A DNA stretch of 64,000 nt from Tubulanus polymorphus (GCF_964204645.1 NC_134035.1:5828501-5892500); one strand, 5' to 3'; counted from the stretch's first letter, positions 50,401-62,126 are shown. Translations and numbers: made by a program. Notes: generated by a model not told the origin, from the sequence alone.

Positions 50401-53361
50401 AAAAGATTCGATCAAAGCTGAACTCGGACCTCAAGGAGTTTTCCATGAATATCTCGAAATGTGTAAGTATCTTGGTTTTGTTGATTTTGTAAGAAGTATT
50501 GAGTTTATGTCAATACAATATAAGCATAATGAACTTTACCACCAAAAATTTGGCAACCGCGATACAGGTTCAACAATCAGGATGGCCACTGACTGGGAAA
50601 ACCTGGAAAATTCAGGGAATCAGAAAAATTGTTTAAAAAATCAGGGAAAGTCGGGGAATTTGATGTATTTTACAAAAATCCTGAAAAACTCAGGAAATTT
50701 CGATGCGTAATTGACCATGTGTCTTTATCAATACGTGATTCAATGAAAAATGAATGAACTGTAACATTTTAAACCTAGAAATTTCTCTTATTCAATCACG
50801 GAATTTTTTGTCATCACATGGAAAACTCAGGAAATTTGGATATGTATATGCATTGACCACATGTCTTTATCAATATACGATTCAATAAAAAATGAATGCC
50901 ATTTTAAACTGAGAAATTTTTTCTGAATCACTTGGGGAATTTTTTGTAATCTCATGGAAAACTCGAGAACTCAGGGGATTTGTAAATAGGCAGAAAGTGG
51001 CGCCACCCTGTGCTAAGTTTGAACGGATGGTTGTTATCGTGTCCGATTCACTCGGTTTATTCTCTCAATGTTTTATAGTGATTCAGTTCGGATTCCTGAC
51101 TATATTCGTGGCAGCGTTTCCTCTCGCTCCGCTGTTCGCTCTGATCAACAACGTCGTCGAGATTCGCGGCGACGCGCAGAAATTCGTTACTCGTCTTCGT
51201 CGACCGGTCGCCTACAAAAAACAGAATATAGGTGGCGTATCATTCTCAACTTACACAATACAATACAACAATTCATTTCGTATTTAGACTTAACAGGGTT
51301 TCCAGCGGTCCTTCCAAGTCCTTCTTTGTCTTTCTTTTGGAAAAAGTTTGGACAAACATCATCTTTGTCCTTCTTTTTGACTCCTTTGAGTCCTTCCTTT
51401 TGATAAAAAAGTCCTTCCAAATTTGATTTTTATGTACTTTTTGTGCGCAATTTAGTCGCAAATTCGACTGTTGAAGTATTTTATTACTCAGACTTGGTAA
51501 TTCAGTAAGATTGAATATACAGGAAAGTGTTATGGAATTACCCTGACATGAATGACTGGTCTACATGACTAGTATTTCGGAAAAGGCATTGTCAAAATGC
51601 TTCCTTACAGGCCCTCATTTTACTGGAAAGTACCTCTTTCCGAGTCAAAAAGTCCCTCTTTTTGGGTCTCAAATTGCCGAAAAGTCCTTCTTAGTACTTC
51701 TTTTTATCCTGGCCTTACCACTGGAAACCCTGCTTAATCTTTCTGTGTGCTTTATGGCTATGAAGAATATGCTCTTTTTTATTTTACAGGAATCTGGTTC
51801 TCTGTTTTATCCGGTTTATCGAGAATAGCAGTTCTATCCAATGTAAGAATCATCTCCTCTGAGCTCAAAATACTGTTAAAGCATTTATGCCGATGACTAA
51901 TAATAATGCTGTTTCAAATACGCCTTGTGATTGTAATGAGCTCCAATGTTACTGTATACGTTGACTAGGGCGGTTGTTGAACATTGAATTGTACACAATT
52001 TGTCTATTTGTCTTGGAACCTATGCATACTTTGTAACTGCAATCAATTGCCAAGTTGCAGCTCAAAACATGTTCTATGATCCAATAGTGATGAGTTTTGA
52101 AGTCGTTGAATTCTGTATACGTTCACCAGGGGGTATTGAATATTGAAATTACTAAGTTTCATTTCGTTAAGTGATGTCCCTCGTTTGACCCATAGTTCCT
52201 CTCTGGTGTCACCTCCATTTGTGAAAAAGAAACATCGAACCCGCTAATAATGCCCTGCTCCGTGGGTCGAGGGTATTAAAAAAAACCGTAGTTCCTAATC
52301 CTTAAATCTATCATTATTTCAGGCTTTGATCATCGCATTCACATCAGATTTCATACCGCGCGTAGTATTCACCTCGTACTATAGTCAAACGGGAGATCTG
52401 AAGGGTTACATCAATTCTACGCTGTCTATATTCGATACAGAGGACTTTGAAAACGCGAGCATTCCAGCTGATTACTTCGTACAACAAAAGTCTTGCAGGT
52501 AAAAATTCATAAATTTTTCTTGTATATGTTGCCCTTTAGGTACGTTGCTGAACTGATTTTTGTTCCATAGGCCGTCTTGGATGTAAGTGCTGAAGAAAAC
52601 CCTGAAAACCCCAGTCACTCATCTTTACATGTTCGTTCCAGTTAACCTTGATAACAAGAATTTGAATAGCAGTACTCATTTTGTGCTTGTTTTTAGGTAT
52701 CGAGGTTATCACAATCCTCCGTGGCATAAGAACAAGTATGAATACACCGAGAAATTTTGGCATATTTTAGCTGCTCGAGTTTTGTTTGTGGTTTGTTTCC
52801 AGGTACGTAATACCTTGACTTTCTTCATCATAACCTAGAAATGAGTGAACTGTTACACTGCAGGTTCACTCAGGGAATTTCTCCATTCACCTGCTGCAGG
52901 TTCACTCAGGGAATTTCTCCATTCACCTGCTGCAGGTTCACTCAGGGAATTTTGATCCCTGATCCAACATTCACCTGCCACAGGTTTACTCAGGGGATTT
53001 CTCCATTCACCTGCTGCGGCCGCTCTGAGTTATTTTCAAGTTCATGATTCCTTGTTATTATGTTTTTCAGAATTTCTGTTACGCGATCACTAGCATGATA
53101 GCGTGGATCATTCCCGACGTTCCGCAGAAACTGAAACTGATGATGAGACGCGAGACGTACATCACGAACGAGATCATCCTGAAAACGGAGCTGAAACGAG
53201 CTCACGGCATCGACGTTTCATCGTCCGATAATTACCCGCTGTCCGACGATCGCATCAGAGCGATCAGTACAGCGGCCGCCGTTCTAATGAACTCGCGCAA
53301 TCATCAACCACCGCCTCACGCTCAGGAGAACGGTGACACCGACGCTGAGACTCATGTTTGA
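39507..53361 (+). CDS. Anoctamin (TMEM16 family), 24 exons, 926 aa
   Basis: Ten-TM dimeric membrane protein of the calcium-activated chloride channel/phospholipid scramblase family. Exons: 39507-39561, 40881-40945, 41348-41506, 41876-41971, 42488-42538, 43404-43558, 43639-43757, 45013-45068, 45299-45405, 45814-45948, 46726-46889, 47237-47319, 47447-47518, 47610-47687, 48497-48661, 48931-49079, 49576-49630, 49877-49977, 50326-50462, 51079-51231, 51790-51842, 52323-52498, 52697-52802, 53071-53361; phases consistent, 927 codons including stop. A TGA in frame just before the ATG supports the start. The N-terminal dimerisation domain has [20 protein letters not shown] and AAFPLHE. TM1 starts at [18 protein letters not shown]. 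The Cys loop has [12 protein letters not shown] and [17 protein letters not shown]. Calcium-site helices show [38 protein letters not shown] and [10 protein letters not shown] with the expected acidic residues. Subtype (channel or scramblase) is unresolved. Confidence 0.95.
39872..40436 (+). mobile_element. LINE 3' fragment in anoctamin intron 1
   Basis: Encodes the degenerate C-terminal end of a LINE ORF2 (to about 40060, then frameshifted), with a [17 protein letters not shown] Cys/His motif at about 40080-40125. It ends in a 3' UTR with ATACCATGGAAATGGTTAG and a (ATCGTA)n tail (40418-40436). Homologous to 57545-56975 on the other strand. Confidence 0.85.
41002..41255. repeat. Direct duplication of about 127 bp in anoctamin intron 2
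   Basis: 41002-41126 and 41129-41255 are both copies of a block beginning GATATGACGAA and running through CTACCGATCAAATA, GAGAATC and CTATTTAATG into a half-palindrome like AGACTGGTATCAATTTTAAC. The palindromic part belongs to the 4083-4195 family. Confidence 0.7.
43924..43993 (-). pseudogene. Degenerate tRNA(Glu)-like sequence
   Basis: The minus strand has the box A-like TGGTCTACTGGTTAGCAC and the box B/T-arm-like CCGGGTTACATCCCCGG at roughly tRNA spacing, with TTC in the position of the anticodon (CTTTCTA loop). The acceptor and anticodon stems do not pair well. It is a tRNA pseudogene or SINE head, inside anoctamin intron 7. Confidence 0.45.
44201..44213 (+). other. Candidate 9-nt microexon of the anoctamin gene
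   Basis: TTTGTAG/GAATATTCG/GTAAGA has good splice sites on both sides of nine bases (about 44205-44213). Inclusion would keep phase and turn YSFGIKRL into YSFGIFGIKRL in the N-terminal domain. It is left out of the main model because the FGIKRL junction without it already matches the family. Confidence 0.35.
44690..44820. repeat. Palindromic repeat of the GTGGAACTGGATC type
   Basis: GAGTTAACTCTAACTCACAA, TGTGGAACTGGATC and a second TGTGGAACCGGATCC occur within 130 bases. A related segment (CTCTGAGTTAACTCTAACTC) lies at 45470-45537 in the next long intron. Confidence 0.5.
47349..47406. repeat. (TA)n microsatellite in anoctamin intron 12
   Basis: About 29 uninterrupted AT units. Long IY-repeat open frames on both strands here are artefacts. 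Confidence 0.98.
48792..48894. repeat. Foldback MITE in anoctamin intron 15
   Basis: Palindrome with GGGCCCAGTTTTATAGACTGG on the left (written here in part) and CCATTCTATAAAACCAGCCC on the right, plus inner arms AACCCGTGGGC and CCCTCGGGTT. Same family as 4083-4195. Confidence 0.75.
50688..50955. repeat. Two direct copies of a 130-bp repeat in anoctamin intron 19
   Basis: 50688-50820 and 50821-50955 share ATGTGTCTTTATCAATA, GATTCAAT followed by AAAAATGAATG, and the end GGAATTTTTTGT with CATGGAAAACTC. Part of a larger family rich in GGGAATTT / GGAAAACTC. Confidence 0.75.
51294..51732. mobile_element. MITE, CAGGGTTTCCAG termini, in anoctamin intron 20
   Basis: The left end CAGGGTTTCCAGCGGTCC mirrors the right end TTACCACTGGAAACCCTG. 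CTTAA flanks both ends, suggesting a 5-bp target duplication. The interior is built of AAGTCCTTCTTT-like repeats. 439 bp, non-coding. Confidence 0.75.
52855..53020. repeat. 36-bp tandem repeat in the last anoctamin intron
   Basis: CTGCAGGTTCACTCAGGGAA with TTTCTCCATTCACCTG recurs about four and a half times, ending only some 50 bases before the last acceptor. Confidence 0.9.
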
Positions 53362-54248
53362 GGAAATCAACATTGTATCCCAGTTATAGGATGTCAGAAC
53401 ATCCAGCCTTCTTCCCGAAATAGCGGCCAAATAGCAGAGAGACTGTTACGATACAAACAGATATTGTTATTTATGGAGGAGTCGCTCGCTATGTAAGAAT
53501 TTACAGTTTTTCGAATCTTCTCCCATCTTGCCGCCGATCTAACCACCTGTAGGTACATACACAACCTTGAATGCGCGTCATATGACTGTAGGCTTAGGTA
53601 CCGTACATGTTGTACGAAGAGTACAATTCAAAAATTTGACGGAGACTCTCGGAGTTACTAACGAGATACACTTCCAATCCTTGACTCGCTTGACGAAATA
53701 TTGCATTCAGGTTTCCATCCCTAGACCAAATCTAGTTGTCAGAAGTTCTCAGATTATCTCGAAGCTCAAAATCTATCCTACGCACATCCATCACCCAAAT
53801 ATCCACCCCTGATCATGGAGACACGTATTACATCGACCCGACACTAGACGTAAGTAAAAGTTGTAAGGAAAAGCCCGGGATAGATAGTAACTACAAGAGC
53901 TTCATTGTATAATCTATTGATTACTGTGGTATCTAGAAAATTAGTGGCGTCGAAAAATTGACTTTGTAAACGTAGATTTACAAGTATTATTGTGTAGTAC
54001 CATCGGCTGTTTACTAATATTCTTTATAGTATATAATCAATTGTGATAATATTTACTATCTGAAAAATTCCTTTCTTCGATGTAAATGTAAGATGTATAA
54101 TGTGATAACAATAGCTGGATGAATTGAGCAAGTAATACATACAATTCAAGATAGCATTTTTCAGGTTTTAGCTGTGCCCATAACACGTAGTTCAGTTGTG
54201 GTCAGTTCTATTGTTGTTGACTGATTCTCGGTCTACTGTTAAGCCTTA

Positions 54249-54452
54249 GACACTGGGCGATTCAGTCGGGCGACCATTTTCTCACCAATTTGATAATTGT
54301 GCGTTGTTGACGCACTAGGCGACGCTATCGGGCAACTGAGCGCACCGCAGTTGTGAAATAATCAGACGCTAGACAATCTAGTCGTCAACCCTGATACACC
54401 TACGTAGGTTTTACCGATGATTTTGTCGCACGACGAAATCGCCCAGTGTGTC
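54249..54452. mobile_element. MITE with CACTGGGCGA termini
   Basis: GACACTGGGCGATTCAGTCG on the left is mirrored by GACGAAATCGCCCAGTGTGTC (partly shown) on the right. About 204 bp, non-coding. Transib-like ends are possible but no target duplication is clear. Confidence 0.7.
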
Positions 54453-54604
54453 CCCCGCTTTACACCTAGACTGTATGATCTAGTTTCATGACTGCGGGGC
54501 ACAATAACCCGTGTGAAAAATTACATTTTGAAATCTACATTCGTTAGGTTGAGGAATCGTCCCTAGCAGTAAGCTGATAACAAGTTTATGAAACTGGCTA
54601 AGAC

Positions 54605-54681
54605 CTTGGAGTAATCATTTGAATGGCGGTTGCTCGCGCTATTCAAATGTAATGAACGCGCTTCACATGATTACTCCGAGC
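54605..54681. repeat. Nested hairpin
   Basis: Outer arms GGAGTAATCATTTGAA and TTCACATGATTACTCC; an inner pair CATTTGAAT / ATTCAAATG. It could form alternative cruciforms. Confidence 0.7.
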
Positions 54682-56974
54682 TAGGACTGTGCTACAGGGC
54701 TCCTGATGCTGACTAAATGAATTTAGCTTATACAGTTACAGTCAAATCTGCTTAATTCGGATCAGTTGAATCCAGATTTTGATAATCTACGTACATATTA
54801 TTTACAGTCCATCTTTAGATAAATGTAAAATATGATATTAGTAAATTGTTCTTCTTGAAATCTCCTCGGTTCCAAGTGATCCGAATTAAGCAAGTTCCAC
54901 AAACAGTGCGAAAATGTAGTAATTCAATTTGACATGTTGTACAAATGTTGTGATTGTGATGTTAGAGTATATGTGGACAATCATCAGTAATGCACATAAT
55001 CATTAAATTTGACCATATTGATTATTAATGCCTTATTCATTCAAAAATATGTTCATCTCTGCTTACTATGGGATGTGTGATGGGTCCTGCCAGAATTTAT
55101 CTGGAAAAATCGTTAAAAGATTTCGGCGGTACAAAAACGTAAATTAAAAAGCAATAGCGTGTTCAATGGTTCAATTCAGAGTATTACAGACATTATTTTG
55201 TATTAACTTAATTTTACTCTTCAGAAATGCTCAATAAGTTAAAAGACGGAATGGGGTAGAATGTATATGATAATTTTTGTTATCACTGTTCAGAGTAAAG
55301 CGCTCAATGAAATTTATAAGCATAGGCCTAATTTTTGTTTGTTTTCTATTTCATAAAGCTTTCTTTAATTCAGGACGTACAATTGGTTAGCCGTAATGAA
55401 ATGATGCGAGCAATATATTATCGAATCGATTCTGTCATAATATTATATGCAATGGAATACTATTTTTTTACAACAACTGGTTGCTGTATATTTACCGGAA
55501 CGTTTCAGTGTTACAGCATTTTATTTTATTTATTTAAGAACACTTCGCTATGCTGTCTTCATTATCCTAAGTGTAGATATTTGAACTGTGTTAATTGTTA
55601 CCCTATTATAGTTAACCTCACCTAACTCGGAAACAAAATTCAAAAATACGTTGGGATATACAATTGTTATTTTTTCCGTAGAACTCAGTCAATTTTGAGT
55701 TGAGTTAGATATGTCTTACCTATGTATATCGAAAGAGTGCGAGTAGGCCCTAGGCCATGTTTGAGTTAGGTCAGGTTTGCTGTAGTAGGAAGGAAGGGGT
55801 ATTTATTTCCTGTACAGTAATTAATGTATGAAATGAAATTTAATGAATTCGATGCATAGATTTTTAGAATAAGATATTTTTCATCCAGTCTAGTGCATGT
55901 CGATGCTTTATTTCCCTATGGAAAAACAGTGAAATACTCCCTGGGAAGACTTCACAATTCATACTTAGTCGTAACTAGTAATTGAATGCATTATTACAAT
56001 AGAGGTCTCACAACTTTATTTTCTTGTGTTCTTAAATTTTCCCTGCAAAGCTTTAGAAAACTGGGAAAATTTTTTTTTTAATTTTAGTTTTTAGGGTCGT
56101 GCAAACAATTTATACCAACCAATTACATATTTGTTTTAATATGCCTGTAATGAAAAGTAAATAAAACGGTCAAATCATAATGAAACAAACACATTTTTAT
56201 CGTCACATTGAGTGCTTAATCTCTGTGAGAATGAATGAAATATGACTCCTTTGAGTTCGTCGCGGTGTAGTTTTGAAGAAAACTGATAAAACTTGTCTGG
56301 ATGGCTGGACCGGTGGTTGGATAGGACACAAATCATAGACCGGCACTAGAGCACTGTGGATGCTAAACACTCCAGGTTCATAAATGATTATCATAAGATC
56401 AAGACAAAATAAACGTTTATTCTGACTAGTGTAAAGTAAAAGGAAGTCAATACATTCTTCAATTCTACAATTTCACATCATGATTTGATAGATAAAAGCT
56501 ATTTATCAAGATGAGATAAACTTTTAATCTCCTGACTAGAATAAGTATAAGGATGTGAGTACATGTACATACTTCATCATAGTTTGGTATATAAAAAAGT
56601 TTTGTCGGTTTTATAATACTATTATTTCATATTACTTGGCAATTTAAATTACGGAACATGTTTAAAAAGTTTAAATATTGAACAGTTAATGGATTAAGGG
56701 AAAATATTACTAAGTGATAGGAATGTTATTAAATTAGGTCTAATATCAGGATCTTGTGTGTTAATTAATTCACTGAATTTGATTTCACTCAGATGAAGGT
56801 AGAATTCCACGGGAATAAATCTAAGTCTCAATCAAGATAAAGAAAAACATGCATATAGGCCTAAATACACTATGTAAGAAACAGAACATTTTAACATATC
56901 TATGATAATATTCAATAATAATTTAGGGTCCTTCGTATTCAATAACTCAATAAGTAATATTTTCGGTCTCAGGT

Positions 56975-57545
56975 CGATTACGATTACGATTACGATTACC
57001 CGATTTATTTACACTCCAACCATTTCCATGGTATATGGAGGAAAACTATTACACATGTATATACAAATATTTACAAAACAACACTGAAGTGATTAAAATT
57101 TAGAGAATGAAAACGTAACAAAATATATATATATACATCAACTATTTACAATACTATGTATACTATTGGAGGGATCTATATACATCTAAGCCGGTCTTAA
57201 TGAATTTAGCTAAGTTGACCGTTGGGTTTTTCAGAATATCAAGGGTATTAAAGGTATTCAAATTCAAATAGTTTTTGCGGGTTTCGTTAAGTAAGGTACA
57301 GTCAAGCAGAAAATGGGATTCGTCACCTAAAGTATTACAAGTGGGGCATATTCTATTGGCTCTGTCTAAATGAAGGTTTGAAAATTTGTTCACAGGTAAA
57401 ATATAGGACCCGACCCTAAATTCAAATAAACTAGTTCCTAAGTCATCACCAAGTTCTATTATATACTTCTCTAACCTAATATCATTTTCATATTGCCTAA
57501 AGTTAGTGTATATCGGATTAGTATTTATGGCAGATACAGTTTCTT
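56975..57545 (-). mobile_element. LINE 3' fragment (ORF2 C-terminus plus tail)
   Basis: Minus strand. 57545-57163 encodes the end of a LINE ORF2 including [18 protein letters not shown] and LLDCTLL, a Cys/His knuckle seen at the C-terminus of several LINE clades. The stop at 57163 is followed by a short 3' UTR with ATACCATGGAAATGGTTGG and a GTAATC microsatellite (56977-56999). Homologous to 39872-40436; 5' truncated. Confidence 0.85.
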
Positions 57546-57680
57546 GAAGATAAGATAAGATAAGATAATTTATTACTCTCCAACCATTTCCATGGTACTT
57601 GGAGGAAAAAAAGATTTTGTTTACAAATTTTACATAGTGGTCGTTAGGTGCTGCCCCTATTAATGACAGTAGCGGCAAAA
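57546..57680 (-). mobile_element. Tail of a second, related LINE family
   Basis: A (TTATC)n microsatellite (57548-57570 on the minus strand) follows a tail with GTACCATGGAAATGGTTGG. The CCATGGAAATGGTT core is shared with the neighbouring LINE tail, but the flanking sequence and microsatellite differ. Confidence 0.65.
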
Positions 57681-58344
57681 ACGTGAACTAACCCAACAGA
57701 GCAATATTCCTACTGTGGCAAGTTCGCACTTGACCGTCAATGATACATTTTTTCTAGGCAGCACTTGAGTTTTCAAACGGTTTAGGCCGCACAGTTGATT
57801 ACCGTATTTATAATTCAGTGAATTTACACATGATATCGATTTGATAATCGAAGAATAAGAAAACATGAATAGATATTTGCAGGATTCGAACCTGGCTCGT
57901 AGCGGGCACCTGTTGCTGGATAGGGAATCAACATGGCTGCTGCTTGATAAGGATTTGTAAGAGGACTAAAATCGACTGAATAAACGCTTTTATCCTCGTT
58001 GTCGGTAGATAATTCCTAAATAGATAACGAAATTAAGGTTTAAGAAGGTGAGTTCGATTAACAACTATTGGTTCCATTGACATGAAGTGAAAATATGTCG
58101 CGAATTTCAGACGTTTCTATCCGTCGTTAACGTCAACAAAGTCAAAATCAATATATTTTATTGCCTTATCCACAACTTCGACTCGCTGTGAAATTACGCT
58201 GTGTTTGAAAAACTGAAAACCAAATGATTCTGCTTGGCCTCCTTACTATCTAACATCCATTAGTTCAACTGCTGTCCATTTTGTCTGGTCTTTTCGACAC
58301 CTGCCTGTCCTGTCTATCTTTTCTTGACTTGACAAGAGGTCATA

Positions 58345-58540
58345 TTATCCACCACTGCCACTGGCTGGGACTTGTCACAATTAATGCTTTTATTTAGTCA
58401 GTTTCAATGACCAACTACAGTATCCTTGTATAATAATAAAGTAACAAGTTGTCTTAATATACAGGGATACTGGGGTTGGCCATTGTCGTGATATTGGTTT
58501 TATTCATTCACTATCAATTGTGACAAGTCCTGGTGGATAT
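58345..58540. mobile_element. Foldback MITE, about 195 bp
   Basis: Almost wholly palindromic. Left arm ATCCACCA...GGACTTGTCACAATT then CAATGACCAACTACAGTATC. Right arm GATACTGGGGTTGGCCATTG then AATTGTGACAAGTCCTGG and TGGAT. Confidence 0.75.
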
Positions 58541-61471
58541 AGGCCTATCCAATCAGTTTCGGCGGTACATACCTGATACAGGTTTTTAAAGGTTTTTACA
58601 TTGAATGGGGTTGAATAAAGAAAAGTGAATGTTTAACAATTTGTTTCCAATCTACATACGGGTACCATGATTTTTGATAAGTTCTACCTACATCGTACAT
58701 TGGCGCAGTCACTATTGACTGTTACGCAGCAGGAGATGCTGAGTTGAAAAAACTTCAGTTGGTAGGCATGAAATATTGTTAAATTTAATATTGTTGATTT
58801 ATTCAAGAAAATGGTGTCTCATTTTGATGAAGACTTTTTCGCAATCGGTGTAAAATGGATTAAAATTCCATGTTTTAGTTCAACTGCCAGGCCATTCTGG
58901 TCCTTTAAAGATCTATATCTGCATGGTATGTAACACCAAAACTGACTGAGCTACACCACCTGATGTCTTCCCAAGTCAAAGTTGAATAGACATTAGGCCT
59001 ATAGGCCTATCAGATATAGCCTACTGACTGTGACTGTCTATGGCCACTGACAACTTACTATCGCTTATTTGTCCGACTATATTTCGCTCAATTTTTTCTC
59101 GTGTATAGGTGTCGATAGCGTAAATATGACCAGTAGAATCATACAGTGAGGATAAACAGTTGTTTTTACGAGTTATGTTGAACGAGTTATGAACTCTTCT
59201 CTCTGTTTGATGGATGTTTGAATTCATGATTTTGTTAAATTACTTGATCTACTGTTACGCATACATACAGAAATAGACAACCATTTTTCATTAGGCCTAT
59301 TTAATGAAGTTTTCGTTTTCATCAATCCGCGATAGTTTGCTCTGCATACACCTGGGTTATATGCAGCTGAAAATTCTGCCCCATGCTATGATTCAGCTAT
59401 TCATTTGCATTTCAAAATAAAGTAGTCAGTGCCACAATAATGGTTTATTTCCGAATGCAAAAGTTATCTCTGAATAAATTGATGCATAATCTACACAGAT
59501 GAATAGATACTTAAAAAAATTAAAGAGGCTGGCTCCATTGTCCAGACTTAAGTCCAATAGTGGTTTGAATTTTCAAAGCTTGTTAGATTGGCACGAACAC
59601 AGGCCCGTGCCAAGCTTTTTTGAGGGGCAGTTCCATTTCGATAATGGGGAACTTTTTTACCACTTTCCTCTATTGAAAATCGGACAGATCTTTAATTTCA
59701 GAATGGATTACTTCTCATTTTCCAAAAAAAGCGTGAAAATTGTATCAAAATTTCGAAAAGTCTGGACCAAAAGTTTTGGACACTGACTTTTTGAAGGGCA
59801 CTTTAGGGGGTTCGTTCGCTACCCCTAAACATCCCCCTACCCCCTCGGCATGGGCCTGGGACAAAATGGTCTTAAACTGGTCATAAGTCTAAGCCGTGAT
59901 TATATGCCACAGATCAGGACGTCACATGAAGTGTCTCTGTGACAGACAGTAGTCACCTAAGGGCTTAGGCACTTGGGCTTAAAGTGAAACCATGTTAAAT
60001 GTAGGCCTATGTAATAAGCTATATAGTATGGTAACCATCAATGAAACACTATCTGCTTTGTTTCAACGATAGTAAATCCCATTGTTTTGATAATGGTAAT
60101 AAATCCGTTTCACAAAAAAACCATCTCAATAGGACTTACTTTCGAGACAACAGATAGAGATGAATATGAAGATATACGATATGTAATTCATATAGAACAG
60201 TAGGCTTGAAATATAGGCATAGTAATAGATATAAAACTGTAATGCCATTTCTTTCTATCCTCTCTCTCATAATCAGACAGGTTTGACCAGTCCTTCTCTC
60301 CTCGCTCTCTGTAATCATGCTAACAGGTTTTACCGGTATCGGTAATTATTATATACCGATATCTGATATTCGATATTTAGTACAAACGACTCCGCGCGAG
60401 TCATTATTTGCGTAGTGTATGTCGATTGGATTTATGCTGATTGGTACGTGTAACTCCCCACAGCGATGTGACGATTGATCACACTGTATTTATAGTTACT
60501 CGGGGCACGGTTGTGTCGAGCTGAGGCACAATACGCAGCATTTTTACATAACTTACAAACTATTCTATTCAGATCGCTTGATGCGAGTGACGAGTTAAGA
60601 TTCTCGTACGAGATAGGCGTGAGGATTTTTATGCAAACCGACAAAAGTTTTAAGGAATTAAAAAAATAACCGTGTTATATTTTTTTGGATTATGCTCCGA
60701 CAAGTTTGGTGCCTAAGATTCTTTAAGATGGCATGAAGTAGTAATTTATGCTCGATTAGAGCGCGTTTTTAACTGGGATTCAAAGTTTGTAACATTTACC
60801 GGGATTTCATTTCTGATTAAACTGTAGCTGTTCGATGAACAGGAATTGACGTTTCGTTGGGAGGAAACCCGAAATATTTGTATGAAACGAATCTAAATCT
60901 ACGTAGTGGTGCAGGATTTTATGCGATACCGCCAATTATTCAGTGGATTATTCGAAATACGTATTCTTTAGAATGGATTTAGTTTAAAACATATCCTATC
61001 CGCGAAATCAAGCATCTATAAAATGAAGATAAAAGACAACGAAAAGCAAAACTTTTTGCCGCCTTGTAATATAACTAACAATGTGCGACCTGTCAGGTAA
61101 AGATTATTATATATACTCAAAATTGTTGATACGGGTTCTTTTTTTTTATCTTTAAGTAGGGATCGACCCTTTTATTTATTCAATTTAGTAGATTTCATTT
61201 GATTTGACATGATTGTCGATCGTTGTCCCTTACAAACCCACCAGACCTGCCGGGAGCGAAACAGGGGTTTTGATTTTGAAATCGGAGATCTAAGTACAGA
61301 TATAGTTGCGTGATCGGCGGTCGAAATTACAGCATTTTTTGATTGAATCGAATCCGTACATAACTTGAAATCGCAGTTCGGGTACACTCAAACAATCTTC
61401 CGACCAGCCAGAACCGGCAAGCGACTGATTGGGGAAAATTTTGTTGGCTGCAATTTAATAATACATTAATA

Positions 61472-61883
61472 CGGGTTCTTACAGATCAAGCAAAATCAGG
61501 GAATTACGAATCTATTTCAGGGAAAATTCACGGAGTTCTGGCTCTTTTCTTGAAACTTCAGGGAATTTGAAATTTTGGTGTCTTGTAGATTTTGCCGGTG
61601 ACGGTGGCACGAGGAACCTTTCGATAAGAAACACGATTCTAGGGATAGGATTTGGAAATAGGATAGGTTTTTTGTGGAATGATTGTGGAGTGAATTTTTA
61701 ATGATTATCAAAACAATAGGATTTTCTATCGTTCCATCAAAGCAGTTAGTGTTTCCGTCATTGATGGTTACCCTATACGGTACATGGCTTATAAATCTGA
61801 GGATATCTTATACTTTAATCGGAGAAGTTTTGCTAAGGGTCTGGAAAATAAGGGAAATGTGATTCCCAGATCTATAAGAACGT
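61472..61883. mobile_element. MITE-like element just upstream of the last gene's exon
   Basis: The left end CGGGTTCTTACAGATC mirrors the right end GATCTATAAGAACGTG. The interior is rich in CAGGGAATT-type motifs. A matching end (GATTCCCAGATCTGTAAGAA) is at 46584-46603. Confidence 0.55.
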
Positions 61884-61919
61884 GCAAGATTCTGTCTAAT
61901 TTACCGGAACTATTTTCAG

Positions 61920-62081
61920 ATTTACCATGCCGAGTAAGGCCGACGACCAAGGCTCGAAGACTGCCCATTTCGAGCCTAAAAAGCCGACTCTGAAAGCGAC
62001 GCGAGTGGTCAGCTATGAAGACATGCTCGTGGCTCAGTATCTAGAAGAACTTCGAAAGACTCCGCCGTATACCAAACCAAC
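61920..62081 (+). CDS. First coding exon of an unrecognised gene (partial)
   Basis: A TATTTTCAG acceptor, then seven untranslated bases and ATG at 61927. The frame runs 51 codons plus two bases to a CCAAC/GTGAGT donor. The peptide begins MPSKADDQGSKTAHF, is Lys/Asp-rich and hydrophilic, and includes VVSYEDMLVAQYLEELRKTP. No signal peptide or TM is seen. The acceptor before the ATG implies an upstream untranslated exon. No convincing second coding exon was found before the window ends. Family unknown. Confidence 0.55.
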
Positions 62082-62087
62082 GTGAGT

Positions 62088-62089
<2 letters not shown>

Positions 62090-62126
<37 letters not shown>

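Larger units (their letters stand above)
53362..61919. other. Gene-poor region downstream of the anoctamin gene
   Basis: 8.6 kb without a supported gene. The first part is probably anoctamin 3' UTR. It holds foldback elements (54249-54452, 54605-54681, 58345-58540), a LINE 3' fragment (56975-57545), a second LINE tail (57550-57680) and a MITE (61472-61883). GTAGGCCTAT-like motifs are scattered through it. Open stretches of 60-100 codons here lack motifs and are regarded as chance. Confidence 0.5.

Noticed and set aside
55335-55625. 96-codon Cys/Tyr-rich frame in the gene-poor region
   Set aside because: AT-rich composition gives such runs by chance; no signal peptide, domain or exon context.
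59499-59786. 95-codon basic open frame
   Set aside because: No family resemblance and no supporting signals; the flanking LPRS/PVPSFF-like text follows a repeat.
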